The notes under the pieces: model-generated
The model's input: the letters and a program-made list of their open reading frames with translations, nothing else
Database searches by the model: none
Told to the model about the DNA's origin: nothing
Source of the DNA: Cytospora piceicola
Taxonomy: Eukaryota > Ascomycota > Sordariomycetes > Diaporthales > Cytosporaceae
Direction of reading: 5' to 3'
NCBI GenBank assembly: GCA_023375675.1
Contig: JALQBC010000094.1
Span: 1 to 28,897 of the forward strand
Length of the DNA stretch: 28,897 nucleotides
Position numbers and translations under genes: made by a program
In this document: positions 1 to 10,059 of the stretch, piece after piece
How the letters are laid out: every line of letters starts with the position of its first letter
How positions within the stretch are numbered: position 1 is the stretch's first letter

Positions 1-379
1 ACTTACTAGCTACTTTACTAACTAACCTATTAGCTAACTTACTTATATACTTACTTACTTACTTACTTACTTAATAACTAAATAACTAACTTATTAGCTA
101 TTTTAATAGCTAACTTATTAGCTAACTTATTAGTTAACATACTTATTAACTTACTTATTTACTTACTTACTTACTTCCTTACTTACTTACTTAATAATTA
201 TATAACTAAGTTACTAACTACTTTACTAACTACTTAACTAACTACTTTACTAGCTAACTTACTAGCTAACTTACTTATTAGCTATTTTACTTATTAGCTA
301 TTTTAGTTATTAGCTATTTTACTTATTAGTTAATTTACTTAATAGCTAAGTTACTAGCTAACTTACTAGCTAACTTAGC

Positions 380-410
<31 letters not shown>

Positions 411-426
411 CTACCTACCTACCTAG

Positions 427-462
<36 letters not shown>

Positions 463-571
463 CTACCTACTTACTTACTTATTTACTTATTTAATAGCGA
501 ATTTACTTACTAGCTAATTTACTAGCGAACTTACTTACTTACTTACCTACTTACTTACCTACTTACTTACC

Positions 572-602
<31 letters not shown>

Positions 603-995
603 CTACTTAGTTACTAGCTAACTTACTAACTAACTTACTAACTAACTTACTAACTAACTTACTAACTAACTTACTAACTAACTTACTAACTAACTTACTA
701 ACTAACTTACTAACTAATTCACTAACTACTTTACTAACTACTTTACTAACTACTTTACTAGCTAACTTACTAGCTAACGTACTAGCTAATTTACTAACTA
801 ACTAACTTACTTACTTACCTACTTACTTACTTATTTCCTTACTTAATAGCTAAATTAATTACTAGCTAATTTACTAGCAAACTTACCTACCTACCTACCT
901 ACCTACCTACTTACCTACCTACTTACCTACTTACCTACTTACTTACCTACTTACTTACCTACTTACTTACCTACTTACTTACATACTTACTTACT
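1..995. repeat. Degenerate ACTT/ACCT/TAGC microsatellite
   Basis: Almost pure tetranucleotide-based satellite with no coding potential. It mixes (ACTT)n, (ACCT)n and blocks of TAGCTAACT. A regular 12-bp unit (ACTTACTAACTA) runs for about eight copies between about 620 and 716. The region near 890-985 carries ACCTACTT units, which are the reverse complement of the AAGTAGGT array at the right end of the window. The array therefore belongs to the same inverted arrangement as the adjacent unique arms. The window begins inside it, so its full length is unknown. Confidence 0.95.
620..716. repeat. 12-bp tandem repeat block (ACTTACTAACTA)
   Basis: About eight near-perfect head-to-tail copies of a 12-bp unit sit inside the larger, more degenerate satellite. 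The regularity suggests a recent local expansion by slippage compared with the flanking mixed tetranucleotides. Confidence 0.85.
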
Positions 996-1517
996 TCTAA
1001 TTTAAAGGCTTATATAAGCCTTCGGTAGAAAGGAATAGAAAGAAGGGCTAAGGTTTAGGTTAAGAACCTTAAAAACCTACAGAACTAAAACTATTAGCTT
1101 TAATACTAAGCCTACCTTAAGGGCTACGATTTAATTAAATATCCCGTTTAATAGCCCTTTTTCTACAGATTCAGATTTAGGTAACTGCTTTTTAATCGGA
1201 TTAAAACTCAGGCGTGCATCTTAGTTCGAAGCCTTATCGTAAGTCTAACCTTATCTAGTCCTTAAAGTAACTATAAGTCTTCCGGCAGGCATTAAAAGGC
1301 CTTACAATCTCTAGTTCTCTTAGCCGTTCGACAGCTAAAAACACTGCTTTTTATAGCTAATCAGATCTTTTAGACAGGTGTTGTAGCGAATCAGCATAAT
1401 TGTAATTCAGAGCTAATCAGAATTCAAAACAGGTAGCATATATCTTAAAGGTAATAATTTTCTATTATACTCGCCTGCCTTATAAAACAAACATTAACCT
1501 TCTTAACAGAAGGTATA
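996..1517 (+). repeat. Left arm of the window-scale inverted repeat
   Basis: This stretch is the reverse complement, with scattered differences, of 28227-28765. Shared blocks include CCTACCTTAAGGGCTACGAT near 1110, TAATCGGATTAAAACTC near 1193, CTTCCGGCAGGCATTAAAAG near 1279 and CATTAACCTTCTTAAC near 1491. Similarity stops at about 1517 (AAGGTATA). Many differences are transitions of the RIP type and the left arm is the more mutated copy. The right arm carries a short insertion near GGTCTACGGTG that is missing here. No open frame or recognisable protein is seen. It may be a terminal inverted repeat of a large transposon, or an inverted copy of a dispersed satellite-linked repeat. Confidence 0.9.
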
Positions 1518-1734
1518 TAATATCTTTTTTATAAAAGTTAAAGTCGTTATTTAAACCGTTATAAGCCTTATTTTAAATAGAATATAAAAGTATAAAAAGT
1601 CTATACTAGCTTTATATTTCGTCTTTTTAACTAATCTGTTTAGACTTATTTTCTTACTTTTTAGTTATTCTTTAATAGCTATAACCTTTAAATTAAACTT
1701 ACCGCTTTATAGTATATTATAATCGTAGCTTATA
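1518..1734. other. Unassigned AT-rich spacer between arm and LTR
   Basis: About 217 bp outside the inverted arm and outside the Gypsy element. No open frame, repeat partner or motif is recognised. It must be the left part of whatever sequence the Gypsy element inserted into, so it should join directly to 9321 onward. It could be the 5' end of the LINE or older sequence. The last five bases, TTATA at 1730-1734, are the target-site duplication. Confidence 0.5.
1730..1734. repeat. Target-site duplication TTATA, left copy
   Basis: TTATA immediately outside the LTR, identical to 9316-9320. A 5-bp duplication is the usual product of Ty3/Gypsy integrase. Confidence 0.9.
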
Positions 1735-1976
1735 TATTAGGGGCTGGCCTACGATGTAACAGTAAGTAGGTGTTAAAGGGATATATTCTAAAGTATAAAA
1801 AGGAAAGAAGGGAAGTTCTTTAAAAGGGAACTTCTTTCTGCTATATATATATTATAGGAGGTCCGCTATAAAAATATCGTAGGCCTTTTACAGGCCTGCT
1901 ATAGTCCTATACTCTAAAGGACTATAATCCTGTTCTTTAACTTTATATATAAGCTTTAAGGCTCGAGCTTATAATA
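1735..1976 (-). repeat. 3' LTR of the Gypsy element
   Basis: 242 bp, the same length as the LTR at 9074-9315. The original termini TGTTA...TAACA are inferred by comparing the two copies: the left end here reads TATTAG and the right end TAATA, both one RIP change away. Over the first 21 aligned bases from 1742 against 9081, all six differences are C/T or G/A. This copy keeps more C and G (for example GGCTGGCCTACGATG) than the 5' LTR, so it was mutated less. The AT-rich TATATATATATA stretch near 1843 could hold the promoter of the intact element. Confidence 0.95.
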
Positions 1977-1991
1977 TAGCCCTTTTTTACC
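1977..1991 (-). other. Polypurine tract of the Gypsy element
   Basis: On the minus strand this reads GGTAAAAAAGGGCTA directly before the 3' LTR, which is where plus-strand DNA synthesis would be primed. Position and purine run fit; the assignment is by context only. Confidence 0.6.
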
Positions 1992-2025
1992 GGGGGCCCG
2001 GGGTAGTTAAAAAAAGACTACCCGG
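1988..2025. other. GC-rich hairpin next to the LTR
   Basis: GGGTAGT (2001-2007) and ACTACCC (2017-2023) form a 7-bp perfect stem around an A-rich loop. They are flanked by a C/G run (CCGGGGGCCCGGGG) that stands out in an AT-rich element. No function is known to me. It could be a leftover regulatory stem or simply sequence that RIP cannot attack because it lacks CpA. Confidence 0.55.
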
Positions 2026-4140
2026 TATAGAGAACGTAAGTAGCCCGATCGGAATATAGTAGTATAGTTAACTATATAAAAGTATATATTGTTAAGTAGT
2101 TAGTAGTAATATAGTTAGTAATAGCTTTATAATAACATACGCTTTATAAACGTTAAAACTTTATATTACTTAGTAACCGGGTATATTTTAATAACGTAAA
2201 AAGTATATTTTATAAACAGTTTATAACGTAGGTTTTTCCGTTTTAATAATAGCTAAATGTTAACCTATATACGCTTTACCTTTATCTTATATTATATTTT
2301 ACTTTTTTTCTTTTCTATATTTAACTACTTTATTAACCTAATCTTTATTAATAACTAACTTTAAATATATCTTTAAAATATATTAACTATCTTCGATAAT
2401 TTATTAATCTTTAAACCTTTTTAATTATATCTATAATTACCCTTTCCTTTCCTTTACCTCCCGGTAGCAATAGTAGTAATAGTTTTAACAGCTATAACGA
2501 TAACGGTCTTTTCGAAGTAAAAACCCTTTTCGATACTCTTATATATATATTATAAATACGTAGTACTAATATACTTATAAAAAGGCTAACGTACAGTCGG
2601 CAGCTTTATTATTATTAACGATTCCGATAATAAAGATATAAAAAGCTTAAAATAACTTAACTTCTTTTACTTACCTTATTTCGGTTATATTTATAACTAT
2701 AGTAAAATAAATTATATCTAAGGTTATAATAATAGTTATTTTATATATAGTCGCGGCTATATTAAGTATTTTTAAAGCGAATACTTATATACCGGGTTTA
2801 TAAACTTACGCTATACTATCCGTAAGATACTAGCTATAATAAAAAGTCGTAAGTATATCGTAACTAAAGCTTATAAGAAAGACAGAGTCCGGAAAGGCTA
2901 TAAGGTAACCTTTATATATTAGTATAACGATATTTATCGTTAAGTTTTCGATATTTTCGTTATTACTTAGTAAAAGCCGCTAAAAAATATAAATATTATT
3001 ATAACAACTTCTTAAGCTTAACGTTATAAACGTAAACAGACGTATACCGACCTTATTATCCCTATATAAAACCCGACCGATATTACCGACGTTATAAAGT
3101 AGCTTTCCTCTCTTAATATATATACCGATATCGTATAAGTGTTATTAAGGTAGCTTTTCTTTATTACCTTATCTTATTATAGATTTTTAAATAAAGATTA
3201 ACTTAAAAACTAACTTTATAATAGTATTTATATTTTAACGTAAGGAATCGGTTAAACTAACATTACTATATAACGTATTTCGGTAAGTAAAGACCTTATA
3301 AAAGGCCTACGGTAATCTCGTATAAACAATAAAGCTAATATAATATAAAAGTAGAACTAGTAATTTTAAAAAGATATATAAGCGGAAAGCCGTTATTATA
3401 CTAAACGTAATATAGTTTAAAACTAGCTAATAAAAGGTAATTTAAAGCTACTATAAAGCCTATAATAATAAACTTAACGTTCTGCCTACTAAGGATAAAA
3501 TAATTTAATAATAAGCTATAACTAACGCCGGTCCGGATCTTCTATACCTTTTATAAAAGAGAGCGATAATAATAAAAAGGATAATAGCCTGTCCGGTAAT
3601 ACCGCTACCTGCCGTATATACTACTATTATTATAACCTTTCGGTCGATATATAAAAGGAAACTTTTACCGGAGCTGTTAGCTTTAACGCGGCGGAAGGCG
3701 TTAGCAGAAAGAGGGTATTTTAGTTTTAGCCGGGCTAAATATCTCCTTTTCTATAAAAGGGTAAGTACTAATACCGGTATTATCGGTTTCTAGTTATATA
3801 TTTAATAACCTATATTAATAGTTACGTTATATTTTAATAGCGGTTTTATCGGTATTTATTCGTATATTAGTTAGTTTATATATACGGCTATATAGCGGTA
3901 TTATAGTAATATTATTAGCGTTAAGTAGTATATTAAGTAGCTATTATTTTTATCTATATTGTTTTTCGGTATTTATCAACTTAAGATTTACTTATTTTAA
4001 ATAATAAGTTATTAAGTAAAAACTATAACAAATAATAATTTATCCGGTATAAATTCTTATTAAAACTATATTATATACTATAAAAGAAGAAAACTAAAGC
4101 GTTATAATATTATAACTAAAACTAGTTTATTATATATACG
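1992..4140 (+). pseudogene. Extra 2.1-kb module of the Gypsy element, possible antisense ORF
   Basis: Chromodomain coding ends near 4150 on the minus strand, leaving about 2.1 kb before the 3' LTR that family members do not need. On the plus strand one frame (codon starts congruent to 1 modulo 3) keeps a polar, protein-like composition from about 2610 to 3770. Examples are runs of Arg/Lys near 2820-2900, an acidic Ser-Asp-Asn-Lys stretch near 3565 and SGNTATC near 3590. Its stops are explained by former Gln or Trp codons. A minus-strand frame across the same bases has fewer stops but an implausibly Leu/Ile-rich composition. I do not recognise the protein. An antisense ORF, a captured gene fragment or a decayed nested insertion are all possible. 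From 1992 to about 2600 nothing clear is seen. Confidence 0.4.
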
Positions 4141-7100
4141 GATATCGCTTTATAACGCCTTAAACCGGTTTAAAGCTTCGATATTTTTATAAAATTTTAA
4201 AGGCTATTACTTAAAGGTATTATAATATAGCTACTTAACTAATACTATATAGCGCTTACCTCTTTTTAATACGTTTTTAACAGCTAAAATCTCTTTAATA
4301 AACTACTCTTTTTAAAAGGAACCGTCTTTAAGAAAAAAAACTAAAATAAAACTAAGTTAAGTATCAGGTTTATTTTAAAAGGGGAAAGGATTATCCCGGG
4401 CGTATTCGACTAGTTTTATATAAAATATTAGATAAATATTACCCGGAATATTAAAAATAACTATAAACAGGCTAAAAACGATAACGATAATATACTTAAT
4501 ATAAAGCTAGTCGAGCTTTTTTTTAAAACAATTAGTTTTAATATTATAAAAAGAAAGCTAAACCTTATCGCCTACAATATACCTTTCAGCTAAACAACGT
4601 TAACGGTTTACTTCGAGTTCTTATTATTATTAGACGTAAGCTATTACAGCTTAAGTAAAGTTTATTCTTTTATAAAGATAATTTAATAAAATAACGGCTT
4701 ATCTTTTAAAACTCTAAGAAAAGCAGGCAAACGAGTTTTATTATAAAATAATACTAATATTAAAACTATTAAAAAATCGGTTAAAACTAACGCCGGTAAC
4801 TATCGAGTTATATTTATTAAAGGTTAATTAAATAAATAGTAGATATTTAGCTTAATCGAACTAAAAAAACGTAAAGTAAATATAAAGGTATTTTTATACT
4901 TTTTAGTTAGCCTTTTTTATACCTTTATTTATTTATAAATAGTATAACGTAAAAAAAAGTTATAAAGTCTTAATAATATAATATAAGTAAGTTTAAATTT
5001 TTTTTATTTAGTTTAATCTGTAGCTATTAATAATAAATTAAAGAAAGTTATAAAACCGCTATTAAATATTATAAAAGCGGAAAGTATACTTTTCGGCTTT
5101 TATAAACGTTATCGCTTTAAGTTAAACGTATTTCGAAAAGCAGTTAATAATAACTATTAAGTATAAAGAAGAAGAGTTAGTATAAGCAGGTAAGTAAGTT
5201 ATAAAGTTTATAAAAATTTAAAACTAAAAACGTTTTAAAACCGGTAAAGATTAAAGTAAGCTTTATTATAAACGCCGAAAAAGTATACTATAAGTATATA
5301 TATTATAGTTTTAAATAAAGTAATAAATATTTTAAAATATCCTATTTTAATAGTAATCTCGCTATAAAATAGTAAAAATACTATTATAACCTAAATAGCC
5401 GATAAATAAAAAGTTATAAACTTACTAAAGTATTCTTATAATAAAAGCTTTTTAACGTAAAAGTTAAAGTTATTTTTAATATAATAAAGCTCTTTAAACG
5501 TTAAAAGAGTAGTTTATAATCTACTTATAAGTTTCTATATTTTTAAAGAATAAGTAAACGTTATCTTAAATAACTATTAGCCGAAAGCGGTATAATCGGT
5601 TTACGTTTATACTTATATTTTATAGTATTTATAAATTAAGGTTTTTAAAAAAAAAAACTTTAAAAAAAAAAAAGATATTTAAGTAAAAGATTTATATTAA
5701 AAAATAAAAATAGTTAACCGGAAGATAGTAATTAGTTAAAAAATATAAACGTAAGACTACTTTTTATCGACGATATTTTACTCTTAATAGGAAAGTATAT
5801 TAAAACGTACTACTAATAAACTAAAGCGGTATTTCAAGTAATAACGGAATAAAGAAAAGGTTTTAAACTACTAAACTTAACGTTTAAAAATAAAACACGG
5901 CTTTATAAAGTGTTCGAAGCCTTTATAATTAATAAAGATAGTAAAAAGAGTATAAACGCTTTATAACTTCGAAAACTACGTTTAAAGATATATAATAATC
6001 GTTAAAAGTTTTTTATTATAAATAATATAATTTTATTCGGCTAGCGTTAAGTATATAAAGTAGTAAGTAATAAGGCGAAGAATACTATTAATATTATATT
6101 AAAAGAGATATCTTTTAAATATATTCTTAAAGTAATCTATTTCAACTACCGACTTTAAGTTAAAATCTTATTAAATAAAAACCGGAGCCGAAATAAAAGT
6201 AAGCTTAAACGTTTTAAAAGCGTTATTTTTTACTTTAGTCTATTAAAAAAGAACGCCTTTATAAATAAAGCGAACGAAAGGTTTGACTATTTTAAAAAAG
6301 TAATTAATAAAATCGCAGTAGAAGTTTATAAACCTAAAAAAACTATAAACGTTTCAGAGTTTTATAAAAAGTTTTTAATCGCGGATAGCTATAACTTTCT
6401 TAAGATTAGTCCGGACCTTTACTTTAACTTAAATAATAAACCCGAAGTACTTAGTTTCTGTTATAGTAAACTTATACTTTTTAAAGTCGAAGTAAAGCTT
6501 AACGTTATAAAAATAACGTAAAACTTCCTATATCTTTTATATATAGTTTTACCGAAACTTAAAAGAGAAAATAAGTAGGTTATCGAAGTAAACTATAATA
6601 TAATCGTCGAGAATATCGTATAAGATATTGTTAATAAACCTTTAGAAAGTTATTAAAACGCTTATTAAGCTAAATAAATAAATAAACTACTTAAATAAAC
6701 TAAAACGTATATAGAATATAGTTAAAGGTTTATTGTTTAAAGCTATCCGGATACGATAAAACGTAAAATAAACGTTAAATTTAATAAACTACCGAGATTT
6801 AAAAAGAAAATATAACGTTTTTTTAATAAAAAAGAGCGAATACCGGTTTTATTAAATAATTTTATTTAAAACGCGGTAATTAATATAAAACCGTTAGCCT
6901 TTACTTACCTTTTTAATAAGTAAAACTAAAGCTATAATAAGTAAGGTATTTATATAAACTTAACCTTTATCTATAAGTTTAGTAACTTATTTATATAGTT
7001 TAAAAAGCTAGTTTTATAATATATTATATAGCAGTTTTTAAAGAAGCTCGAAAGTTTAGTTATATTTATCCTTTTTAAAACGAATATAATAATTTAAACT

Positions 7101-9066
7101 ATTACGGTATAAAGGTAAAGTATTAGCTTTCTTTTTATTAAAAAGGTTTATAAAGTCTCGGACTTTTAAAAGTAAGAAAATAGTAATATTAGCCGGTAAA
7201 AATATACCGATATTTAATAAGGCTATAATATTTAAAATATAAGTTATTTTATAAAAACTAGTACTAATAAATATATCGTTTAATATTAGTTTACGTTTTT
7301 CTTAATAAATAATAATAATAAAAATATTATTAATAATCGAATAAGCCCGGGGTTATACCGGATGCGCTATAGATTTATAAATAACTAAACCGCTTACTGT
7401 GCTAATATAAAAATATCCTTTAAACAGGTTTAAAATAACTTATCGGTAGTATATTTATAAGAGATTTAAAATAACGTTTTAAACTATATTAAAAATTATA
7501 TATAAGAACGTAAGTTACTACTATTTATTTATATTAATTATAGTTCGGGCTATATAAGTAATAACCTTATTATACTAAATATTTAAAACCGTATTTAAAT
7601 TATAAGTATAAAGTAATCGGATTTACTTAAAACTAAGTTTTTAAGTAAAACGTTTACTAATTATACTATAGTAGTTATAACCGCTATTAATTTAAACGTC
7701 GAGAAAGTATATATTATTAAAAAAGACAGGTATAAAGAAAAGTAGTTTATTTATCTTTTCTTATAAGTCCTAATATATACTATTCTTATTTTCTACTATA
7801 AAACGTATTAAGTATTAAAGCTTTTAAAAAAGACTTATCTTAAAAGCTAAGCTTTTCTTAAAAAAGTAATAGAATCTTTATTATCGGTAAGCCTGTTATT
7901 AACTTCTAGCTTATTAACCGTTATTAAAACGTAAGTAGGAAAGAGTAGGTAGTCGTAAATATAATACTATTAAGATTTATAGCGAAAATAAGCTTTTACT
8001 TTACATTAAAAGTTATAAACTACTTTAAAGGTTTATTAAGCTTATCGATAGCCGTCGCTTTAAAGGGTAGTAATACCGCTAGCGAAGCCTTATAAAACCG
8101 AGTGTCCGCCGTTTTATTATAAAAGGGCAGAAGACCTGCTTTAATTACAGCGGTTATTTAAACAGTTATTTAAAAAAATAGTATTAATATCCGATATTAC
8201 TATATCGCTATTTTAGTTTCGAAAAGGTTACGAAAAGGTAAAGTATAAAGCTAAGAAACGTTATTTTAAGTTTTAAGTTTTAATATTTTAAGAGATATTA
8301 TAATATATTTCGATCGTTTATTAATAGTTATATCGGTTTACTTTACGTTTAATAGCCTGCTTTCGGAATCGCTTCGAAAGTGAGTTATAAAGATAGTTAA
8401 TACAAACTTCGTCTGTTTAGTAAAAGCCTTCCGCTATAGCGAAAAGCTATTCGAATTCGACTAAAAACTAAAAGAAAATCTTAAAGTTTTTTATTCGAAA
8501 AGCGGTAAGCTTAATAAAAACAGAAACAACGTAATACAGATCGTTAAAGCAGTTTTTAAAATAATTTAAGAAATCCGTTATATTAAACAAATAATCCTTA
8601 CCTCTTTCTTTATAAAAGGTAAAGACACAGTTTTAAACTGTTAGTAAAAGTATAGCTTAAAGAAAGACCTAACGGTTTTATTAACTATTAATAAAGATAG
8701 TATTAGCTTAAAGTTTATACTCGATAATAACTTTTTAAAAGCGAAAGGTCGTTTTATTATTATTATAAAAGGTATTAATCGGTAAAGGCTTACGTTAAAA
8801 AGCCGGAGTATCGGTAGCTGTTTTAAGAATAAAGTTTCTTAACTAAAATCGAAGAATTTATAAAACGTTATTATTATAAACACTAGTAGTCTATAGGAAT
8901 ATCAAGGCTATTTACTACTTAAATAAAAGATTACCGAACTCGGTATTTATTTCGTTATCGGAAAAAGAGATAAAAACAGCTTCTACGTTATTATCTACTA
9001 ATATAGAATTATTTAACCTGTTTACTAATCTGCTAAATTCCGAACCCGAAGAGGATAAGAAATACT
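4140..9066 (-). pseudogene. Gag-pol polyprotein of the Gypsy chromovirus, broken
   Basis: Order on the minus strand: gag from just inside the 5' LTR; CCHC knuckle near 7990-7945 (Cys and His codons now Tyr, pattern YFRY...Y...Y); protease with I-N-S-G at 7691-7680 (Asp to Asn); RT with the YLDD box now Y-F-D-N at 6590-6579; the following KCKF...GFII signature; RNase H; integrase with the first acidic position now Asn near 5208 in a F-I-N-F-I motif, and GIERAN now GIKKAN near 4923; then the GDKVWL-type C-terminal domain and a chromodomain. Gag, protease-RT and integrase lie in three different frames: the first change could be the programmed gag-pol shift, the second (between about 5950 and 5214, perhaps at the A-runs near 5647-5680) looks like an indel. 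Many in-frame stops are present, so this is not functional. Confidence 0.93.
4153..4308 (-). other. C-terminal chromodomain of the Gypsy integrase
   Basis: Minus-strand translation gives FIKEILAVKNV, then RGKRYIVLVK followed by a stop replacing Trp (VKW), then Tyr-Asn, a Trp-lost 'WEP' equivalent and KNIEALNRF. This is the full chromodomain pattern: an E-W-x-V-E-E-I-L start, L-V-K-W core and a W-E-P...N...L..F end. In chromoviruses this module is thought to steer integration to methylated-histone heterochromatin, which fits an element sitting in a TE-dense block. Two key Trp codons are now stops. Confidence 0.88.
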
Positions 9067-9073
9067 TTAGAAA

Positions 9074-9315
9074 TATTAAAGGCTAGCTTATAATATAATA
9101 GTAAGTAAGTACTAAAAGGATATATTCTAAAGTATAAAAAGGAAAAAAAGGAAGTTTTTTAAAAGAAAACTTCTTTCTGCTATATATATATTATAAAAGG
9201 TCTGCTATAAAAGTATCGTAGGCCCTTTACAAGCCTGCTATAGTCTTATACTCTAAAGGACTATAGTTCTGTTCCTTAACCTTATACGCAAGCCTTAAGG
9301 CTCGAGCCTATAACA
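9074..9315 (-). repeat. 5' LTR of the Gypsy element
   Basis: 242 bp matching 1735-1976 along its whole length. The right end keeps the canonical terminus (TAACA, that is TGTTA on the minus strand) and the left end reads TATTAA. It carries more C-to-T and G-to-A changes than the other LTR at its left part, but fewer near its right end (CTTATACGCAAGC against CTTTATATATAAGC). Gag begins within about 20 bp, so there is almost no leader, and I could not identify a convincing tRNA primer-binding site. Confidence 0.95.
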
Positions 9316-9320
9316 TTATA
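9316..9320. repeat. Target-site duplication TTATA, right copy
   Basis: Identical to 1730-1734 and directly outside the 5' LTR of the Gypsy element. Confidence 0.9.
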
Positions 9321-9479
9321 TACTTACTACGATTTACCGACTTAACGATAGTAAATATAATATATATAGCTTTTTTTTTTAGTTTAAGTAAAAATAGCTA
9401 TTAAATAAGTTTTTATTAGCTACTGACCTTTCCGGTATCACTTTAATAAATCTCTCGATTATAACTAGGTTTTTTCTTT

Positions 9480-9790
9480 TTTTAAACTTATTTAAGCCGG
9501 CTTTAAACTTTTCGGTTTTTTATTAGCTTAACGTTTAAAATGTAGAATATAAGTTATATAATATACTTAGTATATAGACTTTTATAATCTATATAGCTAC
9601 GCTTATATAGAACGATACTTTAACTATAGTAAGCCTTATTACGAAATACTTTATAGAAACCTTTTATAATACGTTAATTATTAAGACTTATACGCCGCTA
9701 GCTTTTTAAGCTACCCGGTTTACTTTAAACGTAAAAACAGCTAACTTTTTTATTTTATTATACAATAGCTTTAAGCCTTATATAAGCTTA
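9480..9790 (+). pseudogene. LINE ORF1 C-terminus with zinc knuckles, partial
   Basis: In the frame starting at 9562, Tyr codons occupy the places of Cys/His in three successive knuckles: Y-T-x-Y...Y, then R-Y-F-N-Y-S-K-P-Y-Y (originally RCFNCSKPHH) and Y-V-N-Y-x-D-L-Y-A-A-S-F-L-S-Y-P (originally CVNC...H...CP). This is the nucleic-acid-binding end of the Gag-like ORF1 protein of Tad1-type LINEs. The beginning of ORF1 is not visible. The Tyr-for-Cys/His pattern is what TGC/CAC to TAC RIP changes produce. Confidence 0.78.
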
Positions 9791-10059
9791 AAGCTAAAGA
9801 ATTCCGGACTATATATCTAACTACGCCGGTACTTTTACCGAATTATTACTAACAGACTAGACCCGATCTATATAGACCTTTTTAAGCTTGTATCGGAAGT
9901 AGTTTAACCTATAGCCGCCGCTACTTCTTTTCCCTTGTAGGTATTATATCGCTCTTTTAATCCCGACCTTTTTATTATAGATATTATCCGGCCCGACTTA
10001 TTATAAACGTTTTATTAATTAACCCGGGTTTTATACCGAATAATATACGTTATTTAAAA

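Larger units (their letters stand above)
1735..9315 (-). mobile_element. Complete Ty3/Gypsy chromovirus LTR retrotransposon (RIP-inactivated)
   Basis: A 7581-bp element bounded by two direct 242-bp LTRs (1735-1976 and 9074-9315) with a perfect 5-bp target duplication TTATA on both sides (1730-1734 and 9316-9320). Reading on the minus strand gives gag with a zinc knuckle, aspartic protease, RT, RNase H, integrase and chromodomain in Ty3/Gypsy order. All frames are broken by TAA/TAG at positions where Gln or Trp codons are expected, and the RT box and protease Asp are changed to Asn. About 2.1 kb between the chromodomain and the 3' LTR is extra for this family. The element lies within or next to the LINE, so it is younger than the LINE. 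Confidence 0.95.

Noticed and set aside
1..995. CRISPR-like regular repeats
   Set aside because: Units are 4-12 bp, contiguous and without spacers; this is a simple satellite.
2610..3770. Minus-strand frame with few stops
   Set aside because: It is Leu/Ile/Val/Tyr-rich throughout with scattered Arg and no membrane-like spacing, as expected for the complement of a polar frame. Kept only as a less likely alternative to the plus-strand reading.
5748..5795. Plus-strand F-I-D-D-I-L motif resembling an RT box
   Set aside because: No other RT motif surrounds it on the plus strand, while the minus strand of the same element gives a full gag-PR-RT-RH-INT-chromodomain series with its own RT box at 6590-6579.
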